Positions 7,248 to 13,093 of a DNA stretch of 16,306 nt are shown here, one piece after another (positions within the stretch are counted from its first letter, which is position 1; every line of letters begins with the position of its first letter). Both the position numbers and the translations under genes were made by a program. The notes beneath the pieces were generated by a model that saw nothing but the letters and a program-made list of their open reading frames with translations, had not been told where the DNA came from and made no database searches. Source of the DNA: DASRTE01 sp035316885 (lineage in GTDB: Bacteria; Actinomycetota; Actinomycetes; Jiangellales; Jiangellaceae); assembly GCA_035316885.1 (NCBI GenBank), contig DATHII010000334.1, positions 1-16,306 of the forward strand, written 5' to 3'.

Positions 7248-8618
7248 GTGGTCGACGTAGTCGCGGAGCTGCGCGCGGGGCTGCCGGACGGCGTTCTGGT
7301 CGACGACCCGGACCGGATGGAGTCGTACCGGTTCGACAAGGCGCTGTTCTGCCCGGCCGGTCACCCGGCGGCGGTCGTGCTGGCGCGCGAGCGTGCCCAC
7401 GTCGAGCACACCTTGCGGATCGCGTCCCGGCTGGGGGTTCCCGTGGTTCCGCAAGGTGCGCGCAGCGGGCTGTCCGGCGCGGCCAACGCGATCGACGGCT
7501 GCGTCGTCCTCTCGCTCGAGCGGATGGACCGCATCGTCGAGATCGACCCGGCGAACCGGCTCGCGGTCGTCGAGCCCGGTGTGATGAACGCGGTCCTCTC
7601 GCGAGCCGTCGCCGAACACGGCCTGTTCTACCCGCCTGACCCGTCGAGCCGGGAGTTCTGCTCGATCGGGGGCAACCTGTCGACCAACTCGGGCGGGCTG
7701 TGCTGTGTGAAGTACGGCGTCACCAGCGACTACGTCCGCGGCCTCGAGGTGGTCCTCGCCTCCGGCGAGGTCGTGACCACCGGGCGGCGCACTGTCAAGG
7801 GCGTCGCCGGCTACGACCTCACCAAGCTGTTCGTCGGCAGCGAGGGCACGCTGGGCGTGATCACGCGGGCGACGCTGACGTTGCGCCCGGAAACCCAGCG
7901 CCCGCACACGGTGGCGGCGATCTTCGATTCGCCCGTCGCGGCGGCGAGGGCCGTGACCTCGATCATGGCCGGCGGCCACGTCCCTAGCCTGCTGGAGATC
8001 ATGGACGCCACCTGCATCAGGGTCGTCAACGAGTGGAAGCGGATGGACCTGCCGGCGGACGCGGGCGCGATGCTGCTGGCGCAGTCGGACAACGGTGCCG
8101 CTGCCGCCGCGGAGATGGCCGAGATCGCGTCGCTGTGCAGCGAGGCCGGCGCGACCGAGGTGGCAGAGACCTCCGACCCGGCCGAGGGCGAGATGCTGCT
8201 GGAGGCCCGCCGGGTCGCGCTGCTGGCCCTGGAACGGCTCGGCACGACGATGATCGACGACGTGTGTGTCCCGCTGACCCGGTTCGCGGAGCTCTTCGAG
8301 GGCGTCGACAAGCTGGCGGCGGCCCACGATGTCCTCATCGGTGTCGTCGGGCACGCGGGCGACGGAAACATGCACCCGGCGGTCGTCTTCGACGCCGACG
8401 ACGCAGATGAGGCCCGCCGTGCACAGGACGCCTTCGGGGCGGTGATGGACCTCGGCCTCGAGCTCGGCGGGACGATCACCGGCGAGCACGGCGTCGGCGT
8501 GCTCAAGAAGGAGTGGCTGTCGCGCGAGATCGGGCCGGTCGCCATGCGCCTGCATCGAGACATCAAGCGGGTCATGGACCCGGCCGGGATCCTCAACCCC
8601 GGCAAGGTCTTCGACTGA
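7248..8618 (+). CDS. FAD-linked 2-hydroxyacid oxidoreductase (GlcD/D-lactate dehydrogenase type)
   Basis: This is a 456-aa flavoenzyme of the VAO/PCMH fold, oxidising a 2-hydroxyacid to a 2-oxoacid. The FAD-binding domain shows VPQGARSGLSG (about 67-77), PPDPSS (129-134), GGNLSTNSGG (141-150) and GYDLTKLFVGSEGTLG (188-203). The C-terminal FAD-oxidase domain has the substrate-side motifs GHAGDGNMHP (368-377) and TGEHGVG (411-417), all intact, and length is normal. There is no iron-sulfur domain and no glcE or glcF neighbour, so it works alone or with a distant partner. The substrate could be glycolate, D-lactate or a larger D-2-hydroxyacid. The position after hppD makes 4-hydroxyphenyllactate, which would yield the HppD substrate, an interesting but unproven option. 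The GTG start is supported by the leaderless signal at 7236-7241. Confidence 0.9.
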   Translation: MVDVVAELRAGLPDGVLVDDPDRMESYRFDKALFCPAGHPAAVVLARERAHVEHTLRIASRLGVPVVPQGARSGLSGAANAIDGCVVLSLERMDRIVEIDPANRLAVVEPGVMNAVLSRAVAEHGLFYPPDPSSREFCSIGGNLSTNSGGLCCVKYGVTSDYVRGLEVVLASGEVVTTGRRTVKGVAGYDLTKLFVGSEGTLGVITRATLTLRPETQRPHTVAAIFDSPVAAARAVTSIMAGGHVPSLLEIMDATCIRVVNEWKRMDLPADAGAMLLAQSDNGAAAAAEMAEIASLCSEAGATEVAETSDPAEGEMLLEARRVALLALERLGTTMIDDVCVPLTRFAELFEGVDKLAAAHDVLIGVVGHAGDGNMHPAVVFDADDADEARRAQDAFGAVMDLGLELGGTITGEHGVGVLKKEWLSREIGPVAMRLHRDIKRVMDPAGILNPGKVFD

Positions 8619-9245
8619 AGGCCTGTGTCGGGTGAACACTGGTCACATGAGTGGTGGCTGGTCTGGCAGCTTCGACGATCGTGATGCGGTTGTGCACGTC
8701 GATTTAGCGGCCGAACAGGCCGCGATTGCAGCCGTCGAGGCATCCGGTCGCGGTCGGCCAGTCCACAAAGCATCCTTGGACGGCGCGGCGGCTGTTCGCC
8801 GAGATGAGTCGCGCGGTGGACGCGAAGGAGTCAGCACTTCAGCAGGAGTGGGACGCGACGCTAGGACGCGTACAGCAAGCGCTGGAATCCATGCGGCGTC
8901 TGCGCCGAAGCGCCATATTCGCGCGTCGAACGGTTGACGGAGTCGACGTCGAGATCCGTATCGACCCCTGGTCACGCCCACGTGCGAGGAAGCTGCAGGG
9001 TGTGGCAGCGCCCGCCGTCGTCTCGGTCGTGCCGTGCGACCCATCACGGCGACCCCTTGCGCCGCCTGCGGCCTGACCGCGCGCGAGCCTGAGATCCCGC
9101 GCGGCGCGGCGCGCCAGATCGGATGCCGCGGGTGGTCGCCGACGCGCTCGAACGGACCGCTCTCACGACGCCCACCGACGCTGGCCGCGACCCTTGCAGT
9201 TCCCGCGGCGGCCGCGGAGCATTCGGGCATCGTGAGGTGACGGCA
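8619..9245. other. 627-bp stretch with no confident gene
   Basis: The stretch lies between the glcD-like stop and the nitronate monooxygenase start. I see no RNA gene, mobile element or strong hairpin. It holds one doubtful plus-strand frame (8726-9076) and, before it, a short frame from ATG 8647 in another phase whose start (MSGGWSGSFDDRDAVVHVDL) reads like protein. Third-position G/C is lower in the first 100 bp than in neighbouring genes. A decayed gene is the simplest reading. The last 15 bases carry the ribosome site GAGGTGA of the next gene. Confidence 0.6.
8726..9076 (+). CDS. possible hypothetical protein or gene remnant
   Basis: This is a 116-codon frame from a TTG start; the frame is open from 8708. 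I recognise no family. From about residue 20 it shows a plausible amphipathic, probably coiled-coil, stretch (RLFAEMSRAVDAKESALQQE, then a segment ending in RVQQALESMRRLRR), then TVDGVDVEIRIDPW and a Pro-rich tail. Third positions are mostly G or C, which argues for real coding, at least to about 9000. There is no ribosome site at the TTG or at the internal ATG 8804. A protein-like frame from ATG 8647 in a different phase could be the original N-terminus joined by a frameshift near 8750-8800. It is either a small unknown protein or the remains of one. Confidence 0.3.
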   Translation: MQPSRHPVAVGQSTKHPWTARRLFAEMSRAVDAKESALQQEWDATLGRVQQALESMRRLRRSAIFARRTVDGVDVEIRIDPWSRPRARKLQGVAAPAVVSVVPCDPSRRPLAPPAA

Positions 9246-10244
9246 ATGAGCGATTCAGATCTCGGACAGCGAGTACTGAAGACGGCGTTTACGGAGATGA
9301 TCGGCTGTCGGGTGCCGATCCAACTGGCCGCCATGGGTGGTGGGGTGGTTACCGCCGCATTGGCCGCCGCAGTCAGTCGGGCAGGTGGCCTTGGGATGCT
9401 GAACAGTGCGGGTCCTACCCCGCTGACGGTCCTGGTCGAGGAGTTGGAAGCCTTGGGGGTTGGTCCTTTCGGGATCAACTTCACGGCACACAACAGGGAC
9501 GGGAGTGACCGCCCAGATCGGGAGGAGGTCGTGTACGCGGCTGCCCATGCGCGGGTCGTCGAGTTCTTCTGGGCGGCGCCGAACCCGGACTGGATCGAGT
9601 GGGTGCACACGACTGGTTGCTTGGCCTGCTGGCAGGTCGGAGCGGTTGCGGAGGCGAAGCTGGCCGCCGACTCAGGCTGCGACCTGATCGTGGCGCAGGG
9701 CGTTGAAGCAGGCGGGCACGTCCGGGGCTCGACAGGGCTCCTGCCACTGCTCGACAGCGTCCTGGACTCGGTCGACATACCTGTCCTGGCGGCCGGTGGG
9801 ATCACCACCGCCCGGTCGATGGCTGCCGTCATGATGGCTGGCGCCGCAGGTGTCCGGCTCGGAACGCGTTTCTTGGCGACACCCGAATCTGGGGCTCACC
9901 CGGCGTATGTGAACGCACTCCTTGCCGCCGGCAATGACTCGACGGTGCTCACCGACTTGTTCTCGGTGGGATGGCCGGACGCGCCGCACCGGGTGATCGC
10001 CGCGGCAGCGGCTGCTGCACTGGCCCACGACGGTGACACCGTCGGAACCATGGGAGGCCAGCCTGTGGTCCGGTTGAGCGCTCGGACACCCAACCGCGAT
10101 GTCAGCGGCAACGTGGGGGCGATGGCGTTGTACGCAGGTCAGGGAGTCGGCCAGGTGACCTCGATCATGCCGGCGGGTCAGATCGTCACGAAACTTGCGT
10201 CGGAAACACAGAGCCTGCTGACTCGTTGGCGCGACAGCGAGTGA
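9246..10244 (+). CDS. nitronate monooxygenase (2-nitropropane dioxygenase family)
   Basis: This is a 332-aa FMN-dependent TIM-barrel enzyme of the NMO family, which oxidatively denitrifies alkyl nitronates and related toxic nitro compounds. Visible motifs are the N-terminal PIQLAAMGGGVVTAALAAAVSRAGGLGML (two pieces, about 24-34 and 35-52), the QGVEAGGHVRG loop with the candidate catalytic His158, and the phosphate-binding AAGGITTA (182-189). AGAAGVRLGTRFLAT (198-212) and a C-terminal YAGQGVGQV are also present. ATG 9246 is chosen because GAGGTGA (9233-9239) sits 6 nt upstream; the frame extends to 9123 but that part does not look like protein. The FMN barrel is intact. Some members of this fold act instead as enoyl-ACP reductases or quinone reductases, so the substrate is unproven. 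It converges on a broken DHFR-like gene. Confidence 0.93.
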   Translation: MSDSDLGQRVLKTAFTEMIGCRVPIQLAAMGGGVVTAALAAAVSRAGGLGMLNSAGPTPLTVLVEELEALGVGPFGINFTAHNRDGSDRPDREEVVYAAAHARVVEFFWAAPNPDWIEWVHTTGCLACWQVGAVAEAKLAADSGCDLIVAQGVEAGGHVRGSTGLLPLLDSVLDSVDIPVLAAGGITTARSMAAVMMAGAAGVRLGTRFLATPESGAHPAYVNALLAAGNDSTVLTDLFSVGWPDAPHRVIAAAAAAALAHDGDTVGTMGGQPVVRLSARTPNRDVSGNVGAMALYAGQGVGQVTSIMPAGQIVTKLASETQSLLTRWRDSE

Positions 10245-10304
10245 CGCCGGGCTCGTGAACGTGACGGTGTCGCCGTCTTCGAAGAAGCTGCGCACCGACC
10301 CGTC
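10245..10304 (-). repeat. 60-bp partial copy of the fahA 3' coding region
   Basis: This segment matches 11015-11074 inside fahA at 56 of 60 positions (mismatches at 10250, 10253, 10259 and 10283), a constant 770-bp offset in the same orientation. Read on the minus strand it encodes DGSVRSFFEDGDTVTFTSPA, close to DGSVRSFLEDGDTVTITGSA of FahA. It begins on the base after the nitronate monooxygenase stop and has no start of its own, so it is a gene fragment. Confidence 0.9.
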
Positions 10305-10324
10305 GCGGCGGCGACGACCACGGA

Positions 10325-10801
10325 TCAGGACTTCCGGCTGACCGGGTAGTGCGTGACGCCGTTACCCTCGATGACGCTCGGGTTGTTCAGCTGGACCGGA
10401 GCCTTGCCGAGGTTTCTCGAACCAGCGGACGCCGTCGCCGAGCAAGGTCGGCACGAGGTCGACGTGGATGGCGTCGAGGAGGCCGGCGTCCAGGCACTGC
10501 TGGGCTGTCTTCGAACTGGCGACCACGACGTTCTTCTCACCCGCGGCCTGCTGGGCAAGCTCTACCGCGCTCTCGATGCTGTCGACGAAGGTGAACGTGT
10601 CGGTGTGGGGCCAGTCGGTGGGCGGCTCGTGGGTGACCACGAAGACCGGGACACCCAACGGGTGCATGCCGCCCCAGCCCCTGGGAAATGTCGAACAGGT
10701 GCCGGCCCGCGATCAGCGCGCCCACGCCGGTCGATCCCGTCGGCCGGATCGGCGACGAAGCCGTCCAGCGACATCGACATGTTGGCGATGACCTTGCCCA
10801 T
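10325..10801 (-). pseudogene. broken RibD C-terminal/dihydrofolate reductase-like protein
   Basis: These are the remains of a small DHFR-fold reductase of the RibD_C family. The pieces lie in three phases: MGKVIANMSMSLDGFVADPA from ATG 10801; VGALIAGRHLFDISQG; then MHPLGVPVFVVTHEPP through CLDAGLLDAIHVDLVPTLLG; and finally NLGKAPVQLNNPSVIEGNG to the TGA at 10325. An internal deletion near 10725-10731 removes roughly 40 residues that intact relatives carry between the DGIDR and VGAL segments. Two further shifts each correspond to one extra base in a homopolymer: C run 10678-10681 and T run 10413-10415. A good ribosome site (AAGGAG, 6-nt spacer) still precedes the ATG. The two homopolymer shifts could be assembly errors; the deletion could not easily be. 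No product of normal length can be made as written. Confidence 0.82.
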
Positions 10802-10822
10802 CTCGATCTCCTTGCGTAGGTC

Positions 10823-10848
10823 GGTGGTGAACCGATGTTGACACCACC
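10823..10848. promoter_or_regulatory. inverted repeat upstream of the DHFR-like pseudogene
   Basis: GGTGGTG (10823-10829) and CACCACC (10842-10848) form a perfect 7-bp inverted repeat with a 12-bp spacer, 22 bp before the pseudogene's ATG on the minus strand. It could be an operator or a relic; no regulator gene is adjacent. Confidence 0.25.
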
Positions 10849-10876
10849 AACGCTCGCGCTTGGCGCAGCACAGAAC

Positions 10877-10894
10877 ATCGGCCAGGGGGCCGAT
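10877..10894 (-). terminator. hairpin downstream of fahA
   Basis: ATCGGCC and GGCCGAT form a perfect 7-bp stem with a 4-nt loop, starting about 45 nt after the fahA stop. No clear U tract follows, as is common in high-GC actinobacteria. It is a plausible terminator of the fahA transcript. Confidence 0.4.
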
Positions 10895-10939
10895 CTCGGA
10901 ATCACCCCTGGCTGAAATCGTGGCTGGCAGACTCCGATG

Positions 10940-12160
10940 TCAGCTGACCACCAAGGCAGGGCGGATCGTGCCGGTCACCTTGCCGAGCCCGATGCGCGAG
11001 CCGTCCGGCCCGGGCGCCGAGCCCGTGATCGTGACGGTGTCGCCGTCTTCGAGGAAGCTGCGCACCGACCCGTCCGCCAACGTGACCGGTTCGGCACCGT
11101 TCCAAGTCAGCTCGAGGAACGAACCCCTCTCCTCACGCAACGGCCCGCTGACCGTGCCCGACGCGTAGAGGTCGCCGGTCCGCAGCGAAGCGCCGTTGGC
11201 CGTGATGTGGGCGAGTTGCTGCGCGGCGGTCCAGTACATCGTCGCGAACGGCGGCCGTGAGACCACAGTGCCGTTCCACGACACCTCGAGGCGCAGGTCG
11301 AGCCCCCAGGGATCGCCGTCGGCATCGCGGAGGTAGCCGGCGGGTTCCGGGTCGCGCCGTGGCGGTGCCAAGCGGGCGTGCGCGAGGGCTTCCAGCGGAA
11401 CCACCCACGGCGAGATCGAGGTGGCGAAGGATTTGCCGAGGAAGGGCCCCAATGGCACGTATTCGAAGGCCTGGATGTCACGCGCCGACCAGTCGTTGAG
11501 GAGCACCGCGCCGAAGACGTGATCGGCAAACGCCGTGCCGGGCACCGGCCGGCCCAGCACCGACGGCACTCCCACGACGAATCCCACCTCCGCCTCGATG
11601 TCCAGCCGCGTCGACGGACCGTGGGTCACGGTGTCGTCATCTCGGCGCAGGCCCGCGGGTCGCACGACATCAGTACCGGAGGGCACCACCGTGCCTGCAC
11701 GCCCGTGGTAACCGATCGGCAGGTGCCGCCACGCGTTCGGCAGGCCCGGCGAGTCGGGCCGGAAGATCTCACCGACGTTCCGGGCGTGGTACTCAGAGGC
11801 GTAGAAGTCGACGTAGTCGGCGACGTCGAACGGCATGTGGAGGGTGATCTCGGCCTGCGGGACCAGGTGCGGCTCGACCAGGTCGCGGTGTGGTTCCTCG
11901 CCCAGCAACTCGCCGACCCACCCGCGAACGGCCGACCACGCACGTGGGCCGAGGATCATGAACGGGTTGAGACTGGGTTGAGAGAACACGTGCCCACCAT
12001 CGAGGTTCTCGACTGCCGCGAGGGGCGCGAGGTCGAGCACGTACTCGCCGATCGCCACGCCGATGCGCGGCTCCTCGTCCGCGGTCGAGAACACTCCGTA
12101 AGGGAGCGCGTGGATGCCGAAGGGCGAGCCCTCCGGCAGCGGGACCCAGGTCGTGGCCAC
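10940..12160 (-). CDS. fahA: fumarylacetoacetase
   Basis: This is a 406-aa cytoplasmic enzyme that hydrolyses fumarylacetoacetate to fumarate and acetoacetate, the last step of the homogentisate pathway. It has an SH3-like N-terminal domain (to about residue 105) and the FAH catalytic fold. Residues matching the metal and catalytic set are visible: Asp118 and His125 in DFYASEYHARNVG, Glu189 and Glu191 in LDIEAEVGF, Asp223 in LLNDWSARDIQ, and Lys243 in GPFLGKSF. GTG 12160 is chosen because AAGGAG at 12168-12173 lies 7 nt upstream; the frame continues to 12625 but overlaps the preceding gene out of phase and is a shadow. The upstream gene stops 4 nt before this start, so the two are translationally close and form one operon. 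Its 3' region is partly duplicated at 10245-10304. Confidence 0.97.
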   Translation of the reverse strand: MATTWVPLPEGSPFGIHALPYGVFSTADEEPRIGVAIGEYVLDLAPLAAVENLDGGHVFSQPSLNPFMILGPRAWSAVRGWVGELLGEEPHRDLVEPHLVPQAEITLHMPFDVADYVDFYASEYHARNVGEIFRPDSPGLPNAWRHLPIGYHGRAGTVVPSGTDVVRPAGLRRDDDTVTHGPSTRLDIEAEVGFVVGVPSVLGRPVPGTAFADHVFGAVLLNDWSARDIQAFEYVPLGPFLGKSFATSISPWVVPLEALAHARLAPPRRDPEPAGYLRDADGDPWGLDLRLEVSWNGTVVSRPPFATMYWTAAQQLAHITANGASLRTGDLYASGTVSGPLREERGSFLELTWNGAEPVTLADGSVRSFLEDGDTVTITGSAPGPDGSRIGLGKVTGTIRPALVVS

Positions 12161-12164
12161 GCGA

Positions 12165-13019
12165 TTACTCCTTGGTGACGAGGCCGAGAGCGAGCAGGTC
12201 GTCGACAGGTTCGGCGATGCTGCATGAGCCGTACGAATTGCACCACGTGCGCACCCGAGCGGCCGACCCGATCGGCAACGCGCGAATACGGGCCGCGACC
12301 GCCGTGGGGTCGCGATCGGCGAGCGCACGAGCCACGCCGGCAGCGTCGCCACCGTCGAGCGCCACGGCGACCGCCAGCAGCGCATTGAGGAAGCCGTGCT
12401 GCTCGACACCATCGGACGACGTGTGCCGGACGGCTCCGTGCAGACCGGCCGTGAACTTGAACGGCACATCGAGTTCGAGACAGGTGAGGATGAATGCCGC
12501 CATATGGTCGTCGGGCGGAAAGGCCTCACTGATGACTCCGCCGGTGCGCAGCTTGGCGCGGTACCCGGAGTCGGCGACGATCTCGAGGGCGTCGCGCCAG
12601 TCCGGCAGTCGAGGTATCTCGACATACGCGGGCTCCTCGTCGTCGGGCCCCCCCAGTGCGGCGTCGAGCGCGGTCACGGTGCGCTTGGCGGGGTCGGGCA
12701 GCGGCTCACCGCGGAGGGGGATCTCGATGCCACGGAGAACCATCCGCTCCTCCGCGGCTACCACGTCGACCGCAGGCCCGACACCGCCGACGCCGGTGTC
12801 GACGACCACTGTCACGCCGAACGGCTCGGATCGGGTGTGGAGGCGGGCCGCCAGCTCGTCCAGTCGCGAAGCCGGGCAGAGGAACGGTCCGACCAGCGGG
12901 CCGTACCAGGCGGCCCGGTGCCGCTCGTGCGCGCTTACCGCGTCGGGCATCGGTGCGTTGCCGGGAGGGAACAGCGCAGCGTCGTCGATCAACGCCATGA
13001 ACAGAGGGCTGGTTGACAC
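12165..13019 (-). CDS. conserved protein of unknown function in the fahA operon
   Basis: This is a 284-aa protein that I cannot assign to a named family. From GTG 13019 it starts MSTSPLFMALIDDAALFPPG. Motifs stand out at regular intervals: YVEIPR (132-137), AKLRTGG (155-161), FPPDDHMAAFI, then KFTAGLHGAVRHT (188-200) and a C-terminal SYGSCS (262-267). The strand-ending charged or Gly motifs alternating with helices suggest a beta/alpha barrel with an active site built from the Lys, Arg and His residues, which is inference. No signal peptide is seen. The start fits a leaderless transcript (TACAGT at 13032-13027, then 7 nt, then GTG); the longer frame to 13088 would cross the operator. It is the first gene of an operon with fahA and divergent from hmgA, so it should act in homogentisate breakdown. 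Confidence 0.85.
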   Translation of the reverse strand: MSTSPLFMALIDDAALFPPGNAPMPDAVSAHERHRAAWYGPLVGPFLCPASRLDELAARLHTRSEPFGVTVVVDTGVGGVGPAVDVVAAEERMVLRGIEIPLRGEPLPDPAKRTVTALDAALGGPDDEEPAYVEIPRLPDWRDALEIVADSGYRAKLRTGGVISEAFPPDDHMAAFILTCLELDVPFKFTAGLHGAVRHTSSDGVEQHGFLNALLAVAVALDGGDAAGVARALADRDPTAVAARIRALPIGSAARVRTWCNSYGSCSIAEPVDDLLALGLVTKE

Positions 13020-13026
13020 GCTCGGG

Positions 13027-13032
13027 ACTGTA
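13027..13032 (-). promoter_or_regulatory. -10 box of the unknown gene-fahA operon
   Basis: On the minus strand TACAGT ends 7 nt before GTG 13019, a typical leaderless arrangement. No good -35 is seen at the expected distance, which leaves room for activator dependence. Confidence 0.45.
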
Positions 13033-13061
13033 ACGCATGGTGTCAGTGAGCGATCAGAAGC

Positions 13062-13076
13062 GTTCGATAATCGAAC
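13062..13076. promoter_or_regulatory. IclR/PcaR-type operator between hmgA and the fahA operon
   Basis: GTTCGA-TAA-TCGAAC is a perfect inverted repeat with 6-bp arms. It closely resembles, as I recall it, the site bound by the IclR-family regulator PcaR in Pseudomonas putida (GTTCGATAATCGCAC). It overlaps GATAAT (13066-13071), a possible hmgA -10 box, and lies about 43-57 bp upstream of the leaderless start of the divergent operon. One bound regulator could repress hmgA and affect both directions. Confidence 0.6.
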
Positions 13077-13093
13077 ACTGAGAGGCAACCGCT

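Noticed and set aside
5541..8639. 1032-codon open frame on the minus strand
   Set aside because: It lies wholly opposite hppD, the M1 peptidase and the glcD-like gene, all with intact catalytic motifs. Its composition (Arg, Asp, Val, His, Gln rich, no hydrophobic core pattern) is that of an antisense shadow in high-GC DNA.
8643..9230. 195-codon minus-strand frame in the unassigned stretch
   Set aside because: Arg/Ala/Ser/Pro-rich with no structural pattern and no ribosome site; it looks like a shadow of the plus-strand frames.
9123..9245. N-terminal extension of the nitronate monooxygenase
   Set aside because: No ribosome site at 9123 and no family similarity before residue MSDSD; GAGGTGA precedes ATG 9246.
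10940..12625. FahA extended upstream to 12625 (561 aa)
   Set aside because: The extra N-terminal part is Ser/Arg/Pro-rich out-of-phase reading of the preceding gene. AAGGAG 7 nt before GTG 12160 sets the true start.
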